Below, in pieces: positions 18,641 through 27,005 of a stretch of 27,005 nucleotides of DNA. Positions within the stretch are counted from its first letter, which is position 1. Each line of letters opens with the position of its first letter. The position numbers and the translations under genes were made by a program. The notes under the pieces are model-generated. The model saw only the letters and a list, made by a program, of their open reading frames with translations, did no database searches and was not told the DNA's origin. The DNA is from Oehlia diaphana. Its lineage: Eukaryota > Glomeromycota > Glomeromycetes > Glomerales > Glomeraceae. The stretch spans positions 69,343-96,347 of the forward strand of contig QZLH01000326.1 in assembly GCA_003833135.1 (NCBI GenBank). The letters are read 5' to 3'.

Positions 18641-18996
18641 AATAGTATATATACTATATATTTTTTTTTTCCAAATCTGTGTGATATTTTTTAGAAGGCA
18701 GTTTTCTATATTCAGAAAAAATAATTGAATATTTATTGCACTATAATAAAATCTATAATATTAATGTTGGCATCTTCTTTCTGCTTACATATATGTACTA
18801 TTCACTAGTCTAGCTTATAGTAGTAGGCTAGATAAAATCTTGCTTTTCTTTAAATAAAATCTTCAAGTATCTCTTATATCTCATCAAGAGATCACATTTT
18901 CAGCTATCTATATTTTTTTCTTGCTCATAGAGTATTCCATTGTAAAGCATATAGATTTTGATCTTCACCTGTTTTTTAGCTATCTCAATTTTCCTT
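18641..18996. other. Spacer without visible genes
   Basis: AT-rich DNA between copy 2 of the duplication and the gag relic. No terminal repeat of the gag element could be recognised here. Confidence 0.5.
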
Positions 18997-20877
18997 TCAA
19001 TATAAGAATTCTTTATGTTTTGATGTAAATATCCTTGTATAAATCATTACTAGTGCATTCTGGATTGCTTTTTGCATATCTTCTAAAGATATTCCATGCT
19101 GTTGTGAGGCAGAAACAGGTGAGGGTTCATATATTTCTTGAGATGCTCGATTAGATACTAGAGGGTCAGGTAATCTATCTCTTTTATGTTTTGCTATTCG
19201 GCGTAACTCTATCTCATAAAGCTTTTTATCTAATTCATCTAATGGCAAATGTTCACCAATATCCTCAGCTTTTTCAAGCCATGGGAGTGGAAGCGCATCT
19301 AAGAACTTTCTACGTAATTCTTCAGCTCTATAGTTGGCTCGTCTTACTATTCGTAATAATTTTCTATACAATTCATCTATAGTCATATTCCCCTTTCTAA
19401 TTGTTCCATACATCAAATCCCGAAGCTCCTCCTCCATTGTAGGAAAATATGTTTTTAGCCACCATATGGCTTGACCAAATCGAATACCAGCTACAACTAC
19501 TGTATTTCTAGCATTAGCATTTGGTGCATTAACAGCAATGTTAGTAGGACGACCACCTGCTATACGCCAATCTTCATCCCAGGGACCTTCTACAGCTCTC
19601 AACTTGACTATTGCATTTCCTGGTTGGCTAACAGCCTCATTTAATGCATTAGCTCCTATCTGTACTGCAGTTCGCCCATTTACTGCAACTAAGTTAGCCT
19701 GCCCTGTATTATCAAGTAAGTTAGTTAGCTCCCAATTCTGCTTTGTAGTAATCTCTTCGTCAAACCATTCTAAGGCTCTTCCTCTCATACAGCCTCTTAA
19801 ATATCCTATAGCTACTTCTCTTTCTGTGGGTGGACCTCCTGCATTATCTGCTGGATCTACCCCTTGGTTTTGCAGATATAATCTTAGTTTCGCTAGAAAA
19901 TCTGGAATACTATCATCCCAGTCAAAAAATGGTTGTGGGATTTCTGCCATATTTATTTGATTTGGTGGATTATTCTGTAACGCTAAAATTTGTCCCTGTA
20001 AATTTAAATTATTCTGGTGCTCTGCTTGGGTTTTATTTTTCCATTTCTCATATCGTTCATAAAGCCTATCTCGATTAAATTCTAACAGACCTATATCCCC
20101 TCTACTTCGCTATAAGTGGTGAACATTTCGCTGATACAGCAATTGTAAGGTAAATTTTTCCTGTATCAATATACCAATACGGTTCGCTTTCCTGTTATAT
20201 TGTTTAACATTCTATTTACTTGATTTCGAGCATTGGTCCGCAACTGATAAAGGTCAGCAATAACCATTTGTTCTACTCCTTCAGCATTTTGCCTTCGTAT
20301 AATTTCATTATCCCGCTCAGCCTCTGCATCATAGCGCCTTCTTTGCTTACAGACTAAATCCTGATGCAAATTATTCTCTTTTTAGCGAATCTGCCTTGTC
20401 GCCCTTTTTATTTGATCAGCTAAGATTTCTCTACCTATTGTTGTATTATTCAGATAACCATCTATAGCATTTGCTAGCTCTATAATGGTAGCCATTTCTA
20501 AGTTAATATTAGGATTATACAAGTCTGAAGAATTCCCTCGTTCTGTTGAATGTTCCTCAGAATCTACTAACTGATTTTCTATACTAGAAATATGTTTTTC
20601 ATTATTACAAATATCCTTCTTAGCTTGATTTAGTTGCTTTTTTAGGCTGAAGATTTCAGATTTTAACTCTACTATCTCTTCTTTCGAAGCATTTTCAAGG
20701 CGCTCTATCTTCCTATTGAGATCTTGAATTTCTTCCTCACATCGGGCATAATCCTGTTCCAGTTGATTAATTCGTCTCTCATTCTGGCGATTAGTATTAA
20801 CTTCTATCTGCAATTCACTATAAAGATGATAGTTTTCTTCTTCCAGCTCAGCTTTATGTTCTTCACATATTCTTTTT
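18997..20877 (-). pseudogene. Retroelement gag-like gene, broken
   Basis: Three open pieces belong together. 20382-20877 is a coiled coil (heptads around RRINQLEQDYARCEEEIQDL) ending in ELANAIDGYLNNTTIGREIL. It continues in the same frame, after one TAA, into 20166-20369. A one-frame shift near 20175-20200 and a further TAG near 20110 follow. The frame then runs on through NLNLQGQILALQ into the 317-codon ORF (18997-19950, MAEIPQPFFDW). That part has a capsid-like gag region: GYLRGCMRGRALEWFDE, TYFPTMEEELRDLMYG and ELYRKLLRIVRRANYRAEEL. The zinc knuckle and pol are absent, and the last residues look unrelated. It resembles gag-like proteins abundant in Rhizophagus. There are at least two stops and one frameshift, so it is a pseudogene even though its longest piece looks intact. 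Confidence 0.75.
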
Positions 20878-21068
20878 TACCTTGGGTGAGATCTGCAAAA
20901 TGACATTCTTTTTTGTGATTATAAAAGAGAATGGGAGAACCCAGATTAGGCAGATCACAATTTTTATTTCACATAGTGGAGTAAGCAAATGAAAGTAAAA
21001 AAAATGATTTATTGTATTATTAAGTAAAGCGTCTTTGGCTAATAATTATACATAAATATAATACTATA
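20878..21068. other. Spacer between gag relic and next gene
   Basis: The spacer lies upstream of the gag relic and downstream of the 371-codon gene. No primer-binding site or terminal repeat could be identified. Confidence 0.5.
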
Positions 21069-22184
21069 TTATTTTGATAAAGAATCTATGGCCCGAAAAA
21101 CTTGGCACACATATTCACAATTATTATTCGAATCTGAGAAATCTATAATGTTAAACTTTCCCTCGATAGTAAAACCATATTCAGATTTAAAATAGTCAAT
21201 TTCTAGCGAATCACATGGATATGGTTTGCCTGTTATTTTACATCTATAACGCGCATATTCTGAACTTTTAACAAAGTTTACTTTGCCATCGTTATAATAT
21301 TCATTAATATGGTAATATTTAGGATTTGATAGCCACTTTAACATATAAGACCAATCACCATATGTAATGATTCTATAGCCTTGCTGATGTAATACTATAA
21401 AAGCAACTATATATGCTATATTATCTAATCGATTATGTAACTGATCACTCTTCTTTTCTGCCCACTCGTGTGGAATATGACCATCATATAGATTATTCAG
21501 AAAAGATTCAGGTAAATCTTTAGCTAGAATTTTTCGATCAATATACCATACATATGGATCATAAATATCTCTTTTACCACGAGGAGATAAAAACTTCTTC
21601 TCGTCAGGAGTACCATCATTCCTCACCATATTCCAAACTCGTTTTGCCCAAGTTTCAGGTCTCAACTTGAAAGCTCTCCAAGCCCGTTGGACAACTTTTA
21701 CAGTATCGATTAAATGATTTACATGCTTTTTCCAAGTTTCATAATCATCTGCATAGGAATAAATAGATAAGCCTTTACTGAATTTAAAACAATATGTTAG
21801 ATAAATCTCTTCAATCTCCTTTTTTGTATTCTTTTGTATAGATGTACTGCGCCTTTTGGCCGTTCTAGCAATACATTTCTTCAGATAATCATTGCCACAT
21901 TCAATGGTATTTTCACGAATAATTACCAAGGAGTCGCATACAGTGCAATAAATATGAAATGAGCGTCTCCCAGCTTTAAATTCCCCATCTTTATATGATC
22001 TTTCAATCATCTGGATAAATCCATTCTTAGAAAAGTATTTCGGGTTATTTTCAAGAAGTGTCTTAAATGGATAATGAACACGAGAACACCACATTTCTGG
22101 TGTTTCACCACTATACCTATATTGCAGATTGTTTAACGCCTGCACTACTACAGGATTTAAACCCGAATAGTTAGTTTTAATCAT
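21069..22184 (-). CDS. Unknown protein with Cys cluster and IQ-like motif
   Basis: A single uninterrupted exon encodes 371 residues from an ATG at 22184. Residues about 80-105 hold CTVC followed by two more cysteines (ECGN, KKC), a possible zinc site. Near residues 165-190, VVQRAWRAFKLRPETWAKRV fits the IQ pattern (IQxxxRxxxxR) loosely and could bind a calmodulin-like partner. The C-terminal half is rich in tyrosine and tryptophan with no transmembrane segment or signal peptide. From memory, 'RAWR...RPETWAKRVW' proteins are common in Rhizophagus, but I know no function for them. The absence of introns contrasts with the multi-intron neighbour and would fit a retrocopy or acquired gene, though nothing else shows it. 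The coding sequence is intact and compositionally balanced, so it is probably real. Confidence 0.75.
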   Translation of the reverse strand: MIKTNYSGLNPVVVQALNNLQYRYSGETPEMWCSRVHYPFKTLLENNPKYFSKNGFIQMIERSYKDGEFKAGRRSFHIYCTVCDSLVIIRENTIECGNDYLKKCIARTAKRRSTSIQKNTKKEIEEIYLTYCFKFSKGLSIYSYADDYETWKKHVNHLIDTVKVVQRAWRAFKLRPETWAKRVWNMVRNDGTPDEKKFLSPRGKRDIYDPYVWYIDRKILAKDLPESFLNNLYDGHIPHEWAEKKSDQLHNRLDNIAYIVAFIVLHQQGYRIITYGDWSYMLKWLSNPKYYHINEYYNDGKVNFVKSSEYARYRCKITGKPYPCDSLEIDYFKSEYGFTIEGKFNIIDFSDSNNNCEYVCQVFRAIDSLSK

Positions 22185-22492
22185 TTTTATAGTTTATAAC
22201 TGATCTTAGTGATTTATAGCGTTTTAACGAATTATAGCAATTTCAGCGTGTTATATCGATTCTTTATCAATCTATACTATTAGAAATATCAGATTCATTT
22301 TTTTGTGCTGAATAATGCACATTGTTAAATAAAATTTTTATTATTCACTCATCTATCAAGCTATTGCCTAAATAAAAACGTACAACCATCCTAATCACTG
22401 AAAATATTTTATATTGCTATAAATCATTATTATAAATTTATTCCGTGGTAGTTAAAAATTAGATTGCATCCAGCTAGTAATTTACGAAACAA
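22185..22492. other. Intergenic stretch with TTATAGC repeats
   Basis: The first ~80 bp upstream of the 371-codon gene contain loose repeats of TTATAGC. No other feature is visible up to the end of the neighbouring minus-strand gene. Confidence 0.5.
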
Positions 22493-24889
22493 TTATTTTG
22501 ACTTTTTTTTAGTTTTCTTGGATGGTGAAGCAATTGGTAGTCCCGAACTTGGAAGTCGAGTCACTTTACGTGGCTTTTTAATGAGTTGACGATAATACTT
22601 AATCATTCGTACCTATACAAAAAGTATTATGGGAATGAGGAAAACATCTAAGGATTTAAACAACAAAAGAGCTTACCTTAAATTTTTTCACTATTTCGAT
22701 GACATTTCCGATTTGCAACAAGTCCACACCAGAATCTGGTATGACGAAAGCATCATATTCGTCTACGATGTACATTTCATCAACCAGGTGCATGCTTAGA
22801 AAATGATACTCACGCCCTGTTCAAAATGATCAAGTCAATCAGCGATTTAAAAAAAAAACATCGGAACTATAAGCACTTACCAAATACCAAAATGGCAAAT
22901 GATTGCAATTGTGAGGTATTCTCATCATCAGATTGATGTACACGTTGATAGTATAATGATACCATCATTGCTATGATTAATAGAGAAATAGAATTAGCTA
23001 GGTATCATGTTTTATTGCCAGAATTATAGATATACAATACCTTTCAATAGTTTCTCAAGGTCGTCGTTTTTATCAGAAATATTCGAAGTGAATGCATTAC
23101 CGACAACTTCAACAAAACCAACACCAATTTTTATACCATTGATATTCATGTATAATATACCGTCGTGCTTGTCACCGAGTTTTCCACGTTCATCTTCCTC
23201 CTTTGAAAAATTTCGTTGTCGTTTTCGTAATTCGTTTTCGATTTCTCCACTAGTTTATCATCAGTAGGAATTTAGACTCTCACGGTTAGGAATGACAGTT
23301 TTCAGTATGAACACTTACGTTTTCATCCACAACGCATCTTCAACATCATAAAAAATTGACGCAAGAAGAGGGTTTACGATGTCATCTCGGTACTTAAATT
23401 CACTAGATTCATTATCAAGCAATGCGCTGTGCTTATGCAATAATTGGAGAGTCCTAGTATAAGAAAATTGGTTATTTCATTTGCCAGTCACAACAATGCA
23501 AAAGAAAAAACTTACATCTGCGCATAAATATTTTGAAGCCAAAACATCTCATAATTTTTCGGTGATCATATTCATCGAACTTCTGTTTTGTAAAAGAGGT
23601 CATAAGACCGTTGAGATCAACATAAAGCGTGTCCTCATTTGAATTTTCTTTAATGATTTGGTGGTTATCGTCCACAAGTTTTTTTAATGGGCATTCGTTC
23701 CAGTGCTTTTCAATCTCTTCTTTGCTAATATATGCTTCGGCCTCATTGTTATTAAAAGAATATATTTATAAGTTCGATGTCCATAACTCTCATCTAAGTA
23801 TGAAATAGCTTACCTCTGTCCATTTACTCTTCATCGTGTGCACCTGATCTGTTGATAATTTCATAAAAAGTGTGTTTTGTGTAGGGGAATTCAATATCAA
23901 AAAGACAAACGATATTATAACTTTCCAGGTGCGACTTCGTGTTTAAACTCGCAAGCATCTAACCAAATTCACACTTAGTTTCCAGTAAGTGATAGAAACG
24001 CATTCGTAGTATGGTGGAAATTAAAATTACCTCTATCTTCGGAGTTTTAAAGATATCCACTTCTGAAGTAAACGTTTCTTGATCATCCATTTGGAATTCT
24101 TCCGAATATGTTCTTTCCGACATCTTGTTTATATTATAGTCTACTTTTTGCTTCTTTCTTAAAGCATAATAATGACTTTGTTTTGATGTGGCGGACTCAT
24201 CCTAAAAATTTGAAATTAATTGACTACTGATTTTAGAAGTGTAATCAAGAAAAAATTCGTTCATATTTTGTAGCTCACATTATGAAAAGGATTCGATTCT
24301 GATGTATTATTTTCTCCCGTAAGTATACGGTTTGCCACAGAAAAATGATGCTGTGCCTATTGAAAATGAAAAAAACCAAGAAATAAACGTTTATACATCA
24401 TAAATCCCTATAATATTTTATTCTGTATTACTTGAAAGCTTCGAATTTTCAAAGAAGCATCTTTCTCAACATCTTTGAGTCTTTTGATGTGCATTTCTTT
24501 TTCCCAAAAAAGATATACTCGACCATCTTTCTGTAAATCGTTCTATAGAAAAAAACTTTAATAAATATATAAACAGTCATGCAGAAAAAGTATTCTGTGT
24601 ATCGGATTGTAGCAGGGTTACCGTGCAGGAGACGAAGTCCCACGGGCCCCTACAGTCAATATATTCTTACTTTAAATCGTATATTTAGGTACTTCGCTTT
24701 CTCTTGTTCGTCTTCTGCGCCGTTTTTTATGAACCATTCGACTTGTTCATTAAATCTTCTTGTTAAAATTGATTTATCTAATGCTAATCCATCATTTTTC
24801 CAGAAGACATGATAACCCAATGGATCCCAATCGCATACTGGCGTTTTAACAAAGTAATCGAACCCAGCTCCGTCAATAATACTAGACAT
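22493..24889 (-). CDS. Multi-exon gene of unknown function (~523 residues)
   Basis: The model has 13 exons: 24671-24889, 24432-24542, 24279-24356, 24031-24201, 23922-23958, 23814-23848, 23516-23741, 23319-23453, 23041-23249, 22881-22970, 22677-22816 and 22493-22612, with the fifth uncertain (it could be skipped by using an acceptor at 23844). Most introns are 62-77 bp and GT-AG. The protein begins MSSIIDGAGFDYFVKTPVCD, contains MNINGIKIGVGFVEVVGNAF and GREYHFLSMHLVDEMYIVDE, and ends in a lysine-rich tail (KKTKKKSK) that could be a nuclear localisation signal. Joining exon 23516-23741 to 23319-23453 gives a TGA; one extra base would restore the frame of all later exons. That is either a real break, an unusual splice or a sequence error. 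I recognise the style of an expanded Rhizophagus family but no function. Confidence 0.65.
24606..24660. repeat. GC-rich foldback inside intron 1
   Basis: The segment from ATTGTAGCAGGG to CCCCTACAGTCAAT is far richer in GC than anything around it. GTAG (24609) pairs with CTAC (24650) and CCGTG (24621) with CACGG (24641). Intron 1 is 128 bp; without this segment it would be about 73 bp, like its neighbours. It is therefore probably a small insertion of unknown class. Confidence 0.5.
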
Positions 24890-24949
24890 TTCACTACAGT
24901 ACAATAATTTTTTTAAACCAATTCCGTGGATATAAATTTTTTAAAAGCT

Positions 24950-24998
24950 ACGCGTTTTAAAAGCTAAACGCGTCAAAATATGACACTTTTGGGCGCCC
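24950..24998. promoter_or_regulatory. Twin ACGCGT boxes and GGGCGCCC palindrome
   Basis: ACGCGTTT (24950-24957) and AAACGCGT (24966-24973) form an inverted pair 61-84 bp upstream of the start codon at 24889. GGGCGCCC follows at 24991-24998. ACGCGT is the MCB word bound by MBF in yeasts; two inverted copies in an AT-rich promoter are unlikely by chance. G1/S regulation is an inference. Confidence 0.45.
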
Positions 24999-25495
24999 AG
25001 AATCAGGGGGTGCATGATTGTCACGAGTATCCTTAAAATAGACCACATTTCACATGACATTAATCAGCTGACACACATTGACATAATTTATTAAAGCGAA
25101 CTTTATTAATTTTTCAGAGAAGTCTAGAGTAGCAAGAAATAAGTGATGCTATCAAAGAGGGAGGGAGTACGCGGATCCTAGGCCATTTAATGCGAGTCCC
25201 AGCATCAAGTTATTTCTTTGCTCTCTCACATTTACGAAAAATATCTATAACTAATTTGTTTCTACTTCTGTTGCTAATTACGTGATTCTCGCCCCCATTT
25301 ACTATACTAGATTTCCAAAATAAATTATCCCACCCATATCTACGCCTATCTATTTCACTACCACCCGCACAGATTATAATTATTCCCAGAAGCTTCGCTG
25401 AGATTAAGAAATTTCGAACCTACAGCATAAATTCGGGAGATTAGATTAGCAACTAAGATCTAAGTTAAAAAAAAACAAATATTTTCAATTCACAC
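24999..25495. other. Intergenic stretch with one long stem
   Basis: No coding region can be supported apart from the hairpin at 25131-25222. The sequence is GC-richer than average. It contains AGGGAGGGAGTACGCGGATC inside that hairpin and C-rich tracts at 25291-25370. Confidence 0.5.
25131..25222. repeat. Imperfect ~20-bp stem with GC-rich 50-nt loop
   Basis: AGCAAGAAATAAGTGATGCT (25131-25150) is complementary, with two small bulges, to 25201-25222. The loop is unusually GC-rich. It could be a structured RNA or a foldback-element relic. No tRNA, snRNA or other known RNA signature was recognised. Confidence 0.45.
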
Positions 25496-25772
25496 TTACC
25501 GACATACTCCATTTTCACAATATTTCATTTCGCAAGAAGTTGGTTGCATAATTTTTTCTGTGTTATAGCCACGATACTGTGCAAAGTTTCAAGAATTCAT
25601 TTTTTGATGCACTGCGCCAGACTTTTGCTGTGCCGTTGCATGTGACGAGATTCATGTGAGTAATTTCACTGCGTCTATTGTACGCGTGATGATTGTCAAA
25701 GATTTTCTCGGCGAAGATCAAAATGCCGATATATAACAAGAAGAGTAATATGTCCGTTTTATTTTGGAACAT
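25496..25772 (-). CDS. Candidate small secreted protein, frame unresolved
   Basis: The ATG at 25772 directly follows CTATAG, a plausible 3' splice site. The first 21 residues include a hydrophobic core, ILLFLLYIGILIFA, like a signal peptide. The frame continues with NHHAYNRRSEITHMNLVTCN and ends at a stop at 25563-25565. In another frame the DNA immediately downstream reads YRGYNTEKIMQPTSCEMKYC and then ENGVCR before TAA (25496-25498), with three cysteines in 13 residues. That looks like the natural end of a cysteine-rich secreted protein. Either one base is missing near 25580 or an unrecognised splice joins the parts. I know no family for it. Confidence 0.5.
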
Positions 25773-26007
25773 CTATAGAGGCGGGAAAATCGATTAACAT
25801 TGTGATGACATGTTTTAAGAAGCTAGCCAAGCAATAAACTAACTTACTTTATTATGACTTTGTGGAAAATGCAAGTTCGTTTGATTGTTAATATCAATGA
25901 TTTTAATAATGGTAAGCTTGATTGATTTGAATTTTTTTGCTTGATTTTTATTTTACTTGCATGAGGCAGATAAAAGGATTCACTAGCCAGGACATCACCT
26001 TTTTATA
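25773..26007 (-). promoter_or_regulatory. TATA box and 5' leader intron of the gene at 25496
   Basis: TATAAAAAGG lies at 25998-26007 on the minus strand. Downstream, GTAAGT (donor at 25847) and CTATAG (acceptor at 25773) enclose a 75-bp intron, the usual size here. The leader exon has no in-frame ATG joined to the ORF, so the start codon would be the first codon of exon 2. TTTTCCCGCC near 25780-25795 resembles an E2F-type word but lies inside the intron. Confidence 0.4.
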
Positions 26008-26390
26008 CAATTTGCAGGATCGATCTTGGAATACGCTTTTGGGGAAAATTACGTTAATATGAACACATCATGAAAATCTGATCAACGGCTTCTCCTTAAA
26101 TCTAACAATAAAGAATTTAACGCTATCCATAATCCATATGTAAAGATCATCAAGGGGCTATACATAATTTTGAGAATGTGCGAGAAAGTTTGAGAATGCA
26201 CAATTACTTGTTCCTGTGATACATCATACATGTAATAATTACTATAATATTACTGCGTATTTATTTATCAAGCTACAATATACTTGATCAAACAAATAAT
26301 AGTACGCACTTTGCTTCACACAATCCTATCACTCATTCCATGCGAAAAAATTATAAAATGTCTAGTAAATTTGCACCATTGCTTTATTGA
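26008..26390. other. Intergenic stretch without visible genes
   Basis: Between the TATA box and the end of the next minus-strand gene I see no ORF, RNA gene or repeat. GAGAATGTGCGAG and GAGAATGCACAA recur near 26173-26200. Confidence 0.5.
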
Positions 26391-27005
26391 TCAAATTACT
26401 TGAGGACATTCACATCGCTTATAAATTCCTTCCGCCACCTTCTTACACCTTTTGCAATACAGATGTGAGTGATGATCACATTCCTCACAAACCTTACATC
26501 CATGCTTCCATCCCCTAAATATATGCCATTTTTCAAAGTAGTTCTGCCTTAGCAAAGTGCCTTCCAGCTCTTTATAAGCTGTACTATCCTGATTGTTTGT
26601 TAAGAGATTCGGCATGATATATAAATATTAATATAATAAAAAAAAAATTCTCATATGACCAAAATTTCATTTACCTTGGAATTTGCACAGTCCTATTATT
26701 TCAGCAGTGCATTTATCATGGCAATGAGTACATTTTTTCGGGTGATTGATTTCACATGATCTGTTTTTGTCCTATGCTACAGTACAATTGCGAACTTTAG
26801 TTTATTGCTTGAAGTATTGCAGGTAAGACAATATTCCAACTTATCCTGGAAATACAACTTCGCTAATTCAGGATCATAAGGGAACTGATTCCCATTTTCG
26901 CAGTACCATGAGCCATGTAATCCATAATTCCCATGTTTTCCATCGCAAATAGGACATGGTGAGCTCCACGGCTGAGGTGATGTAAAATCATAATTATCAA
27001 TCCCT
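26391..27005 (-). CDS. Cysteine-rich, probably zinc-binding protein, 3' part
   Basis: Three exons are visible: about 26856-27005 (continues beyond the window), 26675-26771 and 26391-26578. The intron 26579-26674 has GTAAAT...TACAG borders and keeps the frame. The junction between the first two exons is not settled. The first exon reads CPICDGKHGNYGLHGSWYCE, the second SCEINHPKKCTHCHDKC, and the last GCKVCEECDHHSHLYCKRCK followed by YKRCEC at the end. The many CxxC pairs and interspersed histidines suggest several structural zinc sites, as in RING/LIM/treble-clef proteins, but no named domain can be assigned. The ORF starting at 26615 (MPNLL) is partly intron. Confidence 0.6.

Noticed and set aside
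19191..20078. Three plus-strand ORFs of 63-140 codons
   Set aside because: Antisense shadows of the gag-like coding region, which has recognisable protein sequence on the minus strand.
23007..23267. 86-codon plus-strand ORF
   Set aside because: Antisense to the exon 23041-23249 of the multi-exon gene.
24449..24643. 64-codon minus-strand ORF
   Set aside because: Combines intron 1, including its GC-rich insert, with exon 2 in the wrong frame.
25131..25222. tRNA or snRNA gene
   Set aside because: No cloverleaf, A/B boxes or known snRNA start words were found; only a stem-loop can be supported.

Overview
The window looks like nuclear DNA of an arbuscular mycorrhizal fungus of the Rhizophagus type (Glomeromycotina). 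Base composition is very AT-rich. Spliceosomal introns of about 60-80 bp with GTAAG-type donors and CTAAC/CTAAT-like branch points occur in several genes, and the mobile-element relics (hAT with BED finger, LINE RNase H tail, coiled-coil gag, LKPGW-type segment) resemble families I know from Rhizophagus. The organism call is inference from recognition, without a database search.

Layout. 1-1440 is non-coding with simple repeats. 1476-4440 (+) is a striking array of about 21 exon-like blocks, mostly 24-49 bp, separated by mini-introns that carry palindromes around the branch point and, in the first half, around the 5' splice site. One intron of the array holds a 243-bp hAT-type MITE. 4440-6036 is a field of hairpins, including a 147-bp tandem duplication whose palindromic core is flipped. 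6037-7411 (-) is a four-exon, C-terminally short hAT transposase gene. 7855-8545 (-) is a second micro-exon array, pointing towards the first. 8600-13065 holds element relics, an unknown broken ORF, a foldback MITE, a decayed Rhizophagus-family gene, copy 1 of a ~1.3-kb duplication and a hAT C-terminal fragment.

13321-13832 (-) is a two-exon gene for a small, cysteine-rich, probably secreted protein with a TATA box; tandem repeats lie upstream of it. 15950-17268 (-) is a decayed LINE 3' half. 17270-18640 is copy 2 of the duplication and contains a 311-bp TA-flanked MITE that copy 1 lacks. 18997-20877 (-) is a broken retroelement gag gene. 21069-22184 (-) is an intact single-exon gene of unknown function with a putative zinc site and an IQ-like motif. 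22493-24889 (-) is a gene of about 13 exons, also of unknown function, with twin ACGCGT boxes upstream and one apparent frame break. 25496-25772 (-) is a second candidate secreted protein, and 26391-27005 (-) is the 3' part of a cysteine-rich, probably zinc-binding protein cut by the window edge.

No pathway or operon links these genes. The left 20 kb is transposon-dominated. The right 7 kb is more gene-like, with higher GC in places and regular introns.
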